Shown here one piece after another: positions 1 through 11,145 of a DNA stretch of 64,000 nt. The stretch lies in assembly GCF_000276665.1 (NCBI RefSeq), contig NW_004955447.1:13330962-13394961 (forward strand), given 5' to 3'. The notes under the pieces were generated by a model. The model saw only the letters and a program-made list of their open reading frames with translations, was not told where the DNA came from and made no database searches. The stretch comes from Chinchilla lanigera (lineage: Eukaryota > Chordata > Mammalia > Rodentia > Chinchillidae). Within the stretch, counting starts at the first letter, position 1. Each line of letters starts with the position of its first letter. The position numbers and the translations under genes are program-made.

Positions 1-83
1 ATTACTTCATCAGGAAAGAGAATGAGAGCAATTAGAGAAAATCCACTTCCTTTCCAGTGCACGTGTTTAAGGAACTTCCGTGG

Positions 84-505
84 TTGGGGTACAGTCTGAG
101 GGGCCCCCAGAGGCTCATGTATGGTTTGCAGTGTGACAGTGCTGGAATGTGGGCCTGCTGAAAACTTTCTAAAGGCGGGGCTTAGTGAAAAAGGGTCGGG
201 TGATTGGCAGTGGTGCCCGTGGAAGGAATTAAAATAGTTCTTGGGAGACCTTGACTTAGATCTCAGGAGATGACTTGGTATAAAATAGCAAGACTGGCTT
301 CTCTGTGCACTCTGGCTGCCTGTCCCGCCTTGTCATCTGTCTTGCACATGCTCTTGTGCGGACACTATGGCCCGAGGTCTCACCACAGGCCAAATGCATG
401 GGCAGCTCGTGTTGGACTTTCCAGGTCAAAAACTAGAAGCCAAATAAACATCTTTTCTTTATGCGTTACACAGCCTCACATAATTTTATAGTCATGAGAA
501 ACAGA
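84..505 (+). mobile_element. MaLR-type LTR (ERVL-MaLR)
   Basis: Solo-LTR-like segment. The head (GGCCCCCAGAGGCTCATGTA) matches the start of rodent MaLR LTRs, and the tail (AGAAGCCAAATAAACATCTTT followed by GTTACACAGCCTCA) matches the conserved polyadenylation end of MLT1/ORR1-like LTRs, which carry an AATAAA signal there. The middle is diverged and no coding potential is expected. Boundaries are approximate and the subfamily is not determined. Confidence 0.6.
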
Positions 506-1321
506 TGCATCCAGCACCCCACGTGCAGGAAGTAAAGATATTCTTTAGGTGCTTGAAAATTTAAATTGTCAACGAGGAGAGCACTTAAGACCGAAGACGG
601 TTCAAAAGCAACCTGAACGATGATCCTAGTTGAAGTGGTGGATGTGAATCTGCTTGTCTAGAAGAGGGGCATTCAGGCAGCAGATACAGTGGGGCATAGT
701 TTATGCAGCTCAAGGATCTCATAAAAGGATTGATTTATCACAGTCCACGGGTGACTCAGCATTTGAATCTAAGGGAAATATGAGTGAAAAGAAGAGAGCT
801 ATCACTGACACTGGATGGAAGTCCACTAACTATGCTACTTTAATGCAAAGTAGTTCCTAAATAATGCAAAACATTTCCTGAATAATAAAAGACTTAAGAA
901 AACAAAGTTTATAGGATCCAAGGAAAATCAAAAAGAGGGCAAAAGTCAACTAGAAACTATTTACAAAATAGGATGAAGTGGCATGAGATATGTATGTCCT
1001 AGGAAAATTCATGTCATAAAAATTTTATATTTAGAAACATTGTCACTTAAGAGTTGAAGAGATCAATAATTCACTACAGGAATTTTTAAAAACAGAATAC
1101 ATGTTTGTTTTAAAACTATAACAATATCTGCAGTGCTCGCAACTGCTATTATAAAATTACTCGATACAATCAATTGGCCTTAGGTAATAATAGAAATATG
1201 TTAAGAAAACTCCTTAGTGGAAATTTTATTCTAGTTCATGCCTGGATATGTGTAGTCATTTGAAATCTTGTAAATGAAGAAGCAAAAAATAAAAAGTATC
1301 TGTTGCAGTTGGTGTTTAAAC
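506..1321. other. Anonymous intergenic sequence
   Basis: AT-rich non-coding DNA. The open frames are short, lack a recognisable domain and are interrupted by stops. I recognise no repeat family here. Confidence 0.6.
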
Positions 1322-1332
1322 GTTTTCCTCTT

Positions 1333-1419
1333 GGGCCTGGGGATTTAGCTCAGCAGCACAGCACCTACCTGGTACCGGAAAAAAAACCAAAAACAAACAA
1401 ACAAACAAACAAAATAAAT
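1333..1419 (+). mobile_element. ID-type SINE with internal deletion
   Basis: tRNA-derived SINE with an intact head (GGGCCTGGGGATTTAGCTCAG, containing the pol III A box) that jumps from the CCTACCTGG region straight to the GGTACCGG tail, so the B-box segment is missing. The A-rich tail ends in CAAA repeats. An 11-bp perfect target-site duplication GTTTTCCTCTT flanks it at 1322-1332 and 1420-1430, so insertion by L1-type retrotransposition is well supported. Confidence 0.85.
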
Positions 1420-1430
1420 GTTTTCCTCTT

Positions 1431-2758
1431 AACTTCCAGCATTATCTGCCTCACTATCTCTCTCTTTGGATATATATCTGCTGTGATCTCATAAAAATTA
1501 AAGTTTCAAATCCATGGAAGAGAGATTAATGTATAAATATATTTCACATCATCAGTCATTTTCCTCCAAAATTAATGCCTGTTTTGCAATGGGTACAGAA
1601 GAAAACATCTCAAATGTTAAGGACCTGCAACCCTTTAAGTTCTGTGACCTGCTATCCTCCCAGACTCCCTGGGCTAGAGGTGAGGGCTTTGTCCGTGGTT
1701 CTTTGGCCTCAGCTGTTCCCGCCACAGAATGACAGCACTGGCTTTGACTTTGAACTGTTTTATAGAATCAGGAAAATCAAGAACCAGAAAAAGGTAAGTC
1801 TGCTATTCAGAAAGATACACATTCAAAGGTCCAAAATACTATTTGTGTCCAGCCTCCAATCTGATTGGAAGTGTAGGTACTAGAAAAGTGAATAAATAGT
1901 TTTGAATATCTAGGGAGAAGGAAGAAGAGTGGCTCTCCCACAGTCCATAGTGAAGAATCAGCTTTTTTCCCCACTGCATCACAAGATCAATATTTTTAAT
2001 ATAAAAATAAAATACGTGAAAAGAGCAATGACAAAAATAAGCCCACTTTTCTTATTAGATTCATCAAAGGAACTCAATAAATTTTCTGTGAGATTTTTAT
2101 ATGTTTCTTCTCACTTTCTGTATTATTGTCGTAGCTGTTGGCAACACACGTTTCTATAATCAGAGCAAGTCTGCACACCACTGCTTGCACAGCCCTTCAC
2201 TGGAAGATATGCTATCTAAGAAGACAGGAAAGGAAATTATACTCTCAAGAAGGCAACAGGAGAGGTGAGAGGCAAGAGTGCTTCAGTACAGATCTGGGCA
2301 TGATTTTCGTAAGGAAAGACAAGTGAGGATTGGGAAGCACCTTTGGGGACATACTCTACAAAAACCAATTTTAATAGCTGTATCTTTGGGTAAGAATTGG
2401 AGTTGATGTTCCTCGAAAAATAATAAAGAAAGGACCACCTTTCATTATCTTTAGCTGTTGTTTTCTTTGCTGAATTTGTTGCTGGAAATAATAAATAAAG
2501 ACAGAATAGTTAGCCTTATATGAAAAATAAAAACAAAAATCCCACAAAACACAAAAAGAAGCCAAATTTTTTTTCAAATAACTGGAAAATATAGTAGCCC
2601 TATGTGTAGTAGAGGAACTACTCAGCCTTAGAGTAATTATGGGACCTTCTCCTGAATTTGGAATCAGGAAGGTTTCCCAGGAGAAAATCATATGCTCTAA
2701 TAGTTGACAGATACAGTAAAATAATCAAAGAGAATAATGTGAAGAAAACAGTTTCTAC
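1431..2758. other. Anonymous intergenic sequence
   Basis: No gene or repeat family recognised. Open frames of up to about 105 codons near 1575-1883 and 2371-2691 have low-complexity translations and no known motif, so I treat them as chance. Confidence 0.55.
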
Positions 2759-2760
2759 AA

Positions 2761-2791
<31 letters not shown>
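2759..2791. repeat. (AAAT)n microsatellite
   Basis: About eight uninterrupted TAAA units. Confidence 0.95.
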
Positions 2792-2792
<1 letters not shown>

Positions 2793-2933
2793 GCCTATCG
2801 AACAACTAAAAAGCAAGCGAACACTTCTTTGTCAAAGGTCATTATTATGGCTAAGAGACCAGGTTGAAAATGGACACAACATTTCTTTTTTAAGCAGCCA
2901 ATTAGGCACAAAATGTACTTGCACCTGAGATGG

Positions 2934-2982
2934 TCCATCCATCCATCCATCCATCCATCCATCCATCCATCCATCCATCCAT
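2934..2982. repeat. (CCAT)n microsatellite
   Basis: About twelve perfect TCCA units, about 140 bp from the preceding AAAT tract. The absence of interruptions suggests it is likely polymorphic. Confidence 0.95.
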
Positions 2983-4710
2983 AGAATACTTGTTTGGTGT
3001 TATGTACTATATTCTATATTCTATAAAGACATGTACCTGAAAGAATTTGACTTCAATTTCTTATAACTTAGCCATATAAATATCAAAACCAAGGTGACCA
3101 GAAAGACTTGTAAAAAGTAAATTAGATCTTTAACAAAAACTGATTTTCACAGTCTATTTTTATTGTTAGTCAGGAGGAGAATGGTTATGGGGTCTTTTGT
3201 TTTGCTTGGATTTGGATTTTTTGTGCAACCTTTCTTCTTACTGAAATCCTGGTGGGCATATAAATGCATAAATATTCCTGTGTACTCTACCTGAAGTTGA
3301 GTTCAGACAAAATGAGAAAACCAAGTTTAGAAGCTGCTTGACCCGATGAATGCAAAAACACAAGGAACACTTTAGGCCGCTAAGGAAATTTAAAGGTACC
3401 TGATTTTTATGTGACTTCAAAGAACAAAATACATTCTGAAACCACCTGGGCCTCTGCCCCTACAAACTTTGGTGTATGCCATCTGCTTTTACTCCTTGAA
3501 CTCCAGGATCAGATTTAGTGATGTCCTCAGGGAAAATATAAAATCTATAGCGGAGCAATTTAAATAGTAAAAATACAAATGACATATTTTTACCATAACT
3601 ATTTTAGTAGAAAACATAGGCAATGTATACAACTCTGTTACAAGAGAGAATTCAGTAAGTAAAACCTAACTGTATTGATTTATTAGATTCAGATTTCAGA
3701 ACAATCTTATCCAGATTACATATTCTACTCTCTGTGTGCCAGTTTTGATTTCTAAATCAAGACCCTTCAATAGTAATAGAAGATCTCTCTTTACTCAGAT
3801 TTTTCTTGATCTCTTTAAACCAATGCTGTATATCAATATACTAATACCATGCTAACTGAACAATATAGCTCTGGTGTTAATAATATTATTAACTGAGCTA
3901 CCTGAACATGTCTTCTACTAAACCCACTGCTGTGACCAAAATGGTTTCATATATTATGAAATGCTACCAAAATATAAGCTATTTCCTAGAAGATAAGACT
4001 AAGAAATAGAGCTTCCAAGAATATGTAATGTCTTTGAATTTAAAGACACCATATACTCATGGCATTTTGAACATACACATAGGAAATGATACTTAACAGC
4101 AATAGGAGTTCAAATTTGGACAGAGTGAAGAGTTACTATTTAATCAAAATACTGAAGTTTTCCATCAAAAACTTGTGACATATGGCTGATTTCCTAATTT
4201 TGTCATTTTGGCATAAAAATTCAGGATACATCTGGGAAAACTAAGGTAATAAGATTCATGGATTTAGCAGGGCAAATCAGTTGCTGATGTCTTCACATCA
4301 TTGTTAATGATGGGGCTCATAGGCAAGGCATCAGTAACCCAAATGATGACATAAAATATCCGGGTTTAAGTTATTCTATCATAGACACAGTAAATTGTAG
4401 ACAGAGTTTCTGAATTGCAATATATCAACAAAAGCTGTGTATCTAAGAAACAAGTTTAATCTCATTAGGTTTCCACTATACATGACTGGTTATACACATC
4501 TAAAATGATGGCTATATACTTAGGAATGGGCTTTATCTGAGATAAGGACCATTCTTGGGAAAATCTGAGCTGATCTCACTTCTTCTTTTATCCACTAAGA
4601 AGAAAACACAGCTTTTCAAATATATATTGAACAAATATTGCCATGTAATTTGAGAAATGGACAAAGAAGAAAAAGCACAGGAAGTGAATTAAATTCTTGG
4701 CTATGTTTCC
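2983..4710. other. Anonymous intergenic sequence
   Basis: AT-rich, stop-dense sequence in which I recognise no gene or repeat. Confidence 0.55.
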
Positions 4711-4722
4711 TTATAGTCTCTT

Positions 4723-4832
4723 TTTGTTTGTTTGTTTGTTTGTTTTTGGTTTTTTTCCAGTACCAGGAATTGAACTCACGACCTTGCCCTTGCCAGGCAG
4801 GCTCTGTGCCACTGAGCTAAATCCCCAGCCCC
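4723..4832 (-). mobile_element. ID-type SINE
   Basis: Minus-strand ID. Reading left to right on the plus strand: T-rich tail (GTTT repeats), then CCAGTACCAGGAATTGAACTC (B box complement), GCCAGGCAGG, then GAGCTAAATCCCCAGCCCC (head complement). The perfect 12-bp duplication TTATAGTCTCTT lies at 4711-4722 and 4847-4858. Fourteen extra bases lie between the SINE head and the right-hand duplication, perhaps a 5' transduced or untemplated segment. Confidence 0.9.
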
Positions 4833-4858
4833 AAGAAGAAAGGGCTTTATAGTCTCTT

Positions 4859-5307
4859 GATTAAGGGACTCTTTGTAAATAGACACACCAGAAATGTAAC
4901 CGTAAGGTATTTGATGATGCATTATAACTTTTATTAGCATCATGGAATTTGACTGTGAAAGGATATTTATTATAAAGTGAAGCTAGTGACAAGTGAGATG
5001 GCACTTCAGCTTTCAACATTTCTCCCTCAGACATCTCATAGGAAAAACAGTAATAAAGTGGAACTCAGAAGAACAGTCTCTGGGAACGTGAAGTGTGAGT
5101 GAAGAGAGAATTCAAAATAGAAAGCATATTTGAAAATCAAAAAGCAATCTTTTTAATTTATTGCCCAAATAGTTCCAATAACCAATATTAAATAATAAAT
5201 ACAATCTTCTGATAAGGCTTGAGAATAGAAAACTATGTATAACTGGTTACTTTCCTGGGCTTTAGCTGAAAACGAAAATAATACTTTCTTCTTCAATATG
5301 TTAAAAG
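4859..5307. other. Anonymous intergenic sequence
   Basis: Nothing recognised. Confidence 0.55.
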
Positions 5308-5312
5308 ACATC

Positions 5313-5663
5313 TGTCTTGGTTACTTTTTCTCTCTTTGCTGGGATAAAATACCTGACGCCCAAAATTAAGGAAGGAAAAGTTTATTTTACTTACAGCTTA
5401 TGGAGGTTTCAGTCCATACTTGGCAGGTTACAAGGCAGAGTGGCACATGGCAGAGGGCTACAGCTCATGGCGGCAGAACACAGCAAAAGCAACAAGCCCT
5501 AAAGGGAGGAATGGCGGCAAGCAGCCTCTTCCTCTCCCTTACATATGCAACTATACACCCCAGGGTGGGTGTAGCTCTTACACCCATAATCAATCAAACT
5601 CTAAAAGCCTGCCCCATGACCACATGAGGCTTTGGGGGGGACACACAGACACAAACCATAGCA
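5313..5663 (-). mobile_element. MaLR solo LTR with 5-bp target duplication
   Basis: On the minus strand the element runs TGCTATGGTTTGTGTC ... GCCAAGTATGGACTGAAACC ... AATAAA-like signal ... AACCAAGACA, the standard start, body and end of a MaLR LTR. It is flanked by the perfect 5-bp duplication ACATC (5308-5312 and 5664-5668), the length expected for ERVL/MaLR integration. It closely resembles the LTR at 58073-58449. Length is 351 bp, so an essentially complete solo LTR. Confidence 0.85.
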
Positions 5664-5697
5664 ACATCTGTCTTAGTTAAGGTGGAGTGTCACCTCA

Positions 5698-6110
5698 ATT
5701 GGCTTTGGCGTCCTCCCAAACTTCTGAGTGAATTCAGGCAGGTCCTGGAGGCACAGTTTTATAGCCCATTTCTAGCCTCTCGCCCCTTTCTCTCTGGCAC
5801 TTTTCCCCTACTTTCCTTTCATGGCTGCCATTAACTAAGCAGCTTTGCTCCATAACTCTTTTCTGCTGTGATGGTTCTGCCTTGAAGCTAGCTGACCATG
5901 GACTGAACACCCTTAAAACAGAAGCCAAGGGGCTAGGGATTTAGCTCAGTGGCACAGCGCCTGCCTGGCAAGCTCAAGGTCATAAGTTCGATTCCCGGTA
6001 CCGGAAAAAAACAAAACAAACAAAAATAAAACAGAAGCCTAATTAAACCTCTCCTCCTGTAGGTTGCGAGTATGGGTCATTCGTGTCCAGCAACAAGAAA
6101 GCTGACTAGG
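5698..6110 (+). mobile_element. MaLR LTR interrupted by an ID SINE
   Basis: The start (GGCTTTGGCGTCCTCCCAAA) and end (GAAAGCTGACTAGGG) match a MaLR LTR, as does the internal block TGACCATGGACTGAAC. The LTR is split by the ID at 5929-6027; without the SINE, the ...CAGAAGCC/TAATTAAACCTCTCCTCC polyadenylation region becomes continuous. It lies directly beside the opposite-strand LTR at 5313-5663. The 5' limit is approximate. Confidence 0.75.
5929..6027 (+). mobile_element. ID-type SINE nested in MaLR LTR
   Basis: Full ID with head GGGGCTAGGGATTTAGCTCAG, GCCTGCCTGGCAAGC, B box GTTCGATTCC, GGTACCGG and an A-rich tail. The duplication AAAACAGAAGCC is present at 5915-5926 and 6028-6039. It therefore inserted after the surrounding LTR. 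Confidence 0.93.
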
Positions 6111-7445
6111 GTAAAGCCAATGAGGATCCATATTATTGCATTTACTTAGAGAATTTTAGAGTTCATGGGAAAAGACGTATGAATGTGATGCTCCATCAAT
6201 AGAAAGCTGTAATTAATGCAATAGGTTCTGGAGACTGTGGACTGTGTTTTGCTGGAAAACTGCGAGATATTCAAAAGTTGTATCTCCATGATGATTTTTC
6301 AATAAGCCTAGTGGAAGAAAAACATGATATGCAGTTATATTTGTCTATGACTTCATGGCTAAAATTATGTATAAGAAGATTAACTACCAAGATAAATGAT
6401 AACATTTGAAGAGTGTAACACTTTCCACTTGAGACCCACATCTTTTCACCCTTTTGCTATGTAATACAACATACTCATAGCTTCTCGAATTTTGACATTG
6501 CTCTTACAGGAACACTTTTCTGTGCCTAGCACAAATCCCATTTTGAAAGGTTGTCTGTAATAAAGAAATCATATTTTCAGTCCAAACTGATCAGTACTAA
6601 GATCATTCACATGTGCACTCCATAATTTAAATAATACAACAATTTTATTAATTACATTTATTAACTGGCAAAGAGTTCATTTAATTTCACTTACCGAGGT
6701 ATATTGTTATCAACAATTAGACCTTTTGATTATCAGGCAGTAAGGAGAATTATTAAAATGAGTGATGACAAAAATACACAATATTTGTTTTCATTTATTT
6801 TTCTCTATTTTAAGATGTCTTGTAACTTTTTAAAACACACGGGTATTTTGGATTTGTACTGAAATGGCACAACAGTTTACTAGTCTATCCCATCATGAAT
6901 TTCAATCACAAGATCCCTGGTAATAAAAATGTGGTGTATTACGCTCCTACGCGTCTCTTTCTATCAGAGAGAAAATCATTCCTTCTAGCCCTCCAGTGTG
7001 TTTCCGTCAGGCCTGGGTCACATATACAGCCCCTATTTCCAGAGATCAGTTCTCTCAACAAGGAAGAGGGAAGGAAGTGTATGCTGCGTAGCAACTACCA
7101 CAACTACACTTGGATCAACAGTTCAACGATAAATCCCTTTCCTACACTTGCACTTGAATCAATTTTGATGTTTGGTTATAAAAGCTTTTAAGCCCCACTT
7201 CTCCCTTGACCCCTTCTTCCGTACACCTGGACAAGCTCCTGAGAAATCTTAGCCACTACTTTGGGTTGCTGAGACAGGGCAAACGTTGCAAGCCCCTCTG
7301 AGGCAGAGATGCTCACCCCGCATAACTATCACCAGGGCCCCAGGCTGGTCTCACCTGCCACTTTCTGCCAGCTTGGGGTACTTGCCTCGTTCTCCCCTAC
7401 ACAGGCTCCTTAGATGTATTATAACACTTTGTGTCTTCCACAGAG
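6111..7445. other. Anonymous intergenic sequence
   Basis: No gene or repeat recognised. A 98-codon frame at 6895-7191 has no recognisable motif and no visible splice or promoter context, so I do not call it. Confidence 0.5.
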
Positions 7446-7504
7446 GTGTGCGTGTGTCCGTGTATGTGCGTGTGTATGTGTGTGTGTGTGCATGTGCTTG
7501 TGTG
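7446..7504. repeat. Imperfect (GT)n repeat
   Basis: Interrupted TG dinucleotide tract with several C substitutions, so older than the cleaner tracts elsewhere in the window. Confidence 0.9.
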
Positions 7505-7548
7505 ACATTATCAGTGTTGACTTTAGACAAAATGGCTTAATAAACACT

Positions 7549-7628
7549 GTTTTCTCAGTGCTCAGGATCCAACCCAAGGTTTCACACACGCTAGGCAAGT
7601 GCTGTATCAGTGAGCTGCATCCCTAGGC
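7549..7628 (-). mobile_element. Old ID-related SINE
   Basis: The reverse complement reads GGCCTAGGGATGCAGCTCAC, then CAGCACTTGCCTAGC, then CCTTGGGTTGGATCCTGAGCA. This is the ancestral ID layout with GCTTGCCTAGC in the middle, not the GCCTGCCTGGC of the young copies. No clear duplication remains. Confidence 0.7.
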
Positions 7629-7639
7629 CAGTACTTAAC

Positions 7640-7840
7640 TTTTATAAAGTATTATAAAACATATTATCTCTTCCTTTTTTCATAGTAATCCTTTCAGGTA
7701 ATTCCAATGATCTAAAAACTATAGATCAGTAACTGGGATTGTGAAAGAAAAGTGACTCTCCCAAAGACAGATGATGAATGATAACCCTATCGGTCAAAAA
7801 CTCCAAGCCACTGTGACTGCCTTTTATACACTGCCTCTGA
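7640..7840 (+). mobile_element. MIR-like SINE
   Basis: Diverged copy of the mammalian-wide MIR core and tail: CATAGTAATCCTTTCAGGTA, then GTGACTCTCCCAAAGAC, corresponding to the MIR blocks around CTCATAGCAACCC and CTTGCCCAAGGTCAC. Boundaries are approximate. Confidence 0.5.
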
Positions 7841-8095
7841 GGCATTCTCCAAAAATAGTTTGATAAAATGTCTTTATTTCAAGCAATTTAAAATTAATGA
7901 TATATTATATTGGACTCGCTAAAATTTCTGTACCAACAATGAAGTAGAAATGTTTTATATGGCAAAGAACTGTATAATAAAGACTATAAGGAAAATACTA
8001 CCTAGATTTAAAAAATGAACTATTTCATGAATACAAGAAGTTTCAAAGTTGTAAAAGAAAAAATAATCTATATAGGGGATATATATTTTAATTGT

Positions 8096-8129
8096 GCATG
8101 TATGTGTATGTGTGTGTGTGTGTGTGTGA
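8096..8129. repeat. (GT)n microsatellite
   Basis: TG dinucleotide run, mostly perfect from about 8111. Confidence 0.92.
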
Positions 8130-8154
8130 GCGTTTTCTGAACTTTCTGAGAATT

Positions 8155-8350
8155 TCCTGTGGGTAGGGCCCTATGGTACTTAGCATCCATCATATCATCT
8201 GATCCTCGCTATAGTCTTGGAGGCAAATATTTCTCCTGTTTCAGAGATAAGGCACCAGGGGCTTAGAAACTTCAGGCAACTTACTCATTTATAGACTAAA
8301 GATGTTACAGAACTGGGATTTGTACACTGACTACCAGAATGCACATAAAT
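8155..8350 (+). mobile_element. MIR SINE
   Basis: Clear MIR alignment by eye: CATCTGATCCTCGCTATAGTC, GTTTCAGAGATAAGG, GGCTTAGAAACTTCAGGCAAC and ACAGAACTGGGATTTG correspond in order to the MIR core and 3' blocks. An ancient mammalian SINE, fixed and inactive. Confidence 0.75.
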
Positions 8351-9316
8351 CTGTAATCTTAGCAAGCACTTGGTACCATCACCTTGGTGATTATCTTTCT
8401 AGATATTACTAGGCTTTTGAAGTCAACTAAAAAAAAAACACTCTATATAAACAATTTTAAACTGTATTTATTGTTAAAATTCCAATATTTTAACACATGG
8501 TTAATTTAAACTTACCAATTGTTTTAAAGTAATGGTAGCACAATATTATTGGCCATGTCCCAGGACATAGCCTGAGTCTCCCTATCTTAATATATATTGT
8601 CACATATTTTTGATAAAGAAACTAAAATATCATTAAAATCAATTTTGTGTATTCATCATTCATTGTAAAATTCCCTCCTTTCTACAGTTATTTCTAAAAT
8701 GTTTTCACATTCTCACTTGCTCCTCATAGCAAGCCACAAAGGGAGGAAGAGGAAGCATTATTATTCTTCTTTCATAGCTATCGTGGCCACAGTGAAAGCC
8801 TATGCATAATGTTTCAGGGTCTAATGTAATGTCTGCATCCTGAGAGTAAATAAAAATGTTGGAAACCCAATAGCTTCTGAAAGAATGATTTTTATTTTTT
8901 TAAACACATTTAACATAACATGGTGTGTTTCCTCTCAGGAAATAGTTTACAAATTATGCTTCCCGTTGAAAAGTTGCATGCGGTCTTTTTAAATTTTAAA
9001 AGATGTTTATTTATATCCTGTATGTAATCTGTTTGGGGCATATGATGGTCTCTGTATGATGAACTAGGAAATCAACAATATAGATATAAAACACTTTTAA
9101 ATAATTTTAAATGTGCTTTATGACTTCAGTTAAATGATAAAATTTAAATTTTTTCTCAATTAATCAACAGATTTAAATTTTTGACCATTAAGAATAAGCA
9201 TTATTCACTCATTCATTCATTGAACTATTGAGTACAAGCCAAGATTACCTTCACCTTGTCCCACACCCTGTGTAAACTCCAGACGCAACTCTTCTGTAGT
9301 CTAAGCCCTTGAGTTA
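8351..9316. other. Anonymous intergenic sequence
   Basis: AT-rich, no gene. A TCATTCATTCATTGA motif at about 9207-9230 resembles the start of antisense L2 but is too short to call. Confidence 0.5.
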
Positions 9317-9774
9317 TGCTTGTTATCTGAAATGCCCACCAGACAAGCTCATTGCATTAAGGCTTAGCTGCTGATGGGTCTTGGGGAACAGACTGGGTCA
9401 TGGTGACATGAACTTCCTGAGTAGATTAATCCACTGATGAGACCATATTCTGATGACGGTATTAGGAGGCAACAAAAAGAGAAGGTGGGGCTTTGTGAAA
9501 GGGAGGAGATCATAAGAGTATTACGTTGGGAACTATATACCCTCTAACCCCTTCTTCTATGTTTCTTTCACCCTCTGTTCTTCTTTGCCTCTGTGAATTG
9601 ACCGGGTTTCCCCTCCCTCACCCTTCTGCCTTGATCTTCATTCTCTCCACAGCTCTAACACAATAGCGCCAGCTCATCATGGACTGAACCTCTGAAACCA
9701 TGAGCCAAAATCACTCTCCTCCTCCGAGTAGCTTTTCTTAGGCATTTGGTCACAGTGACAGAACACTGACTGAC
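9317..9774 (+). mobile_element. MaLR LTR
   Basis: Diagnostic blocks in order: CCACCAGACAAGCTCATTG (head), AGATTAATCCACTGATGAGAC, CATCATGGACTGAACCTCTG, AAACCATGAGCCAAAATCA and the end CACAGTGACAGAACACTGAC. About 460 bp, so nearly complete. The AATAAA signal has mutated to AATCAC. No coding sequence. Confidence 0.8.
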
Positions 9775-10192
9775 ATACCCAACCTCCTTCTTCTTTTGGC
9801 ATTTGCTTTAGAAAATGTATCATTATCACTTCTTTCTCTACTCCTTTGAGATGTACATCATTTAAAAAGCCTTTTGTCAGTTTTAGAAACCAGGAACATT
9901 TGGGCCTGGGAGCCATCCCTTTGAAATGTTAACAGGGAAGGCTGCTCCTCAGCTGCCAGGTTCTGTGGATATGTTGAAGCCTTACTTAGGCAGGCACCTT
10001 GCACCAAGTTCTAAAACGGTCTTCGTAAGGTAAAGAGAAGTCTACTTGTTCCTCGGGGTAAAACCAGTTAGAATATGCACAGGATCTATAATCAATCCAT
10101 CTCGGTGGTGCTTTCTTTAAATTTAAATTTACTTTTTAAGTAATACATAAAAATGTAATTGTATGAGGTACCACTTGAAGTTTCAATATATG
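9775..10192. other. Anonymous intergenic sequence
   Basis: Nothing recognised. Confidence 0.55.
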
Positions 10193-10199
10193 CTTTGTA

Positions 10200-10287
10200 G
10201 GCTGGGGATATACTTCAGTGGCAAAGCACCTGCCTGGCAAGTGCAAGGTCCTGAGTTCGAATCCCAGTACATATATATATATATAAA
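10200..10287 (+). mobile_element. ID-type SINE
   Basis: GGCTGGGGATATACTTCAGTG, CACCTGCCTGGCAAGTGCAAG and the B box GAGTTCGAATCC are visible; the element ends in an (AT)n tract instead of an A-run. A short duplication CTTTGTA occurs at 10193-10199 and 10288-10294. The tail looks converted to a microsatellite. Confidence 0.85.
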
Positions 10288-10294
10288 CTTTGTA

Positions 10295-10899
10295 TACATT
10301 GTATAATGTTTAAATTAGGTTAAATATATCTATCTTCTCAAACATTTCTCTCTTAATGGTGAAACATCTAAGCACATATGTCTAGCTTTTTGAAACATGC
10401 AGTACTCTATTGCTATCTGTGACCATCCTACTGTCAGTGGCACACCAGAATCTCTTACTCTTAGGTAACCATAGCCCAACCCAGCTCTTCAATGCTCTCA
10501 AGGTACTTGTTTCTACCATCTTCTTACAATTCATCTAACTGCTCAAAGCAGAATGAGCCCCAGCCCCACACTGGCCTCTAGCTACTCAAACAAACCTCGC
10601 ACAGTTCTGTGTTTTCTACTACTCTGCCTTGCAGTGTTCCTGTGTTTTTTCTACTTTGTTAAAGTGTCTACAATGCCCATGCGCTTGCCTCAGAAACCAC
10701 ATCTCTCCCCTTCTATCTCACTGTTACCAAATATAGTATACAAATTAGTTCTAATATAGTAAGAAGAGTTGGTGAATTCAAGCCCTTCTTATTGGCATAT
10801 AAAATGGATACATATATATATATATATAAAATCTGGGTCAGTAACCTTATAATACTTTAAATACACTCAAGAAACATAAGTGACATGTACAAGCTTCTC
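10295..10899. other. Anonymous intergenic sequence with short (AT)n
   Basis: No gene. Contains an (AT)n tract at 10811-10828. Confidence 0.55.
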
Positions 10900-11080
10900 T
10901 TCTCCATTCACTTCCTGAGTGATGGTAATAAATGTCTTTCCCTTCGCAAGCTTTATTTTTCTGATCTGCAAAATGAAAATAATGACTCCTCTTTCTATAG
11001 AGTTTTGGAAAATTAGCAGAGTCAGCCCAATAATGAGTGTTCCTCAAATATTAATAAGTAATTCCTTTCTATTCAATCAT
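10900..11080 (+). mobile_element. MIR-like SINE
   Basis: AAGCTTTATTTTTCTGATCTG, GCAAAATGAAAATAATGAC and a following TTAGCAGAG block match the MIR segment around CCTCAGTTTCCTCATCTGTA and AAAATGGGGATAATAATAG. Confidence 0.6.
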
Positions 11081-11081
11081 C

Positions 11082-11145
11082 ATTCAACCAATATATATTG
11101 GTAGCTACTGCGTATCGAGCATTATTTTGGAAACAGGCAACAAAG
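11082..11145 (-). mobile_element. L2-like LINE 3' end
   Basis: ATCATTCAACCAATATATATT followed by GGTAGCTACTGCGTATCGAGC and GGAAACAGGCAACAAAG matches the antisense 3' end of L2 (CATTCAACAAATATTTATTG, CCTACTATGTGCC, TACAGCAGTGAACAAA). Short and diverged. Confidence 0.45.
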
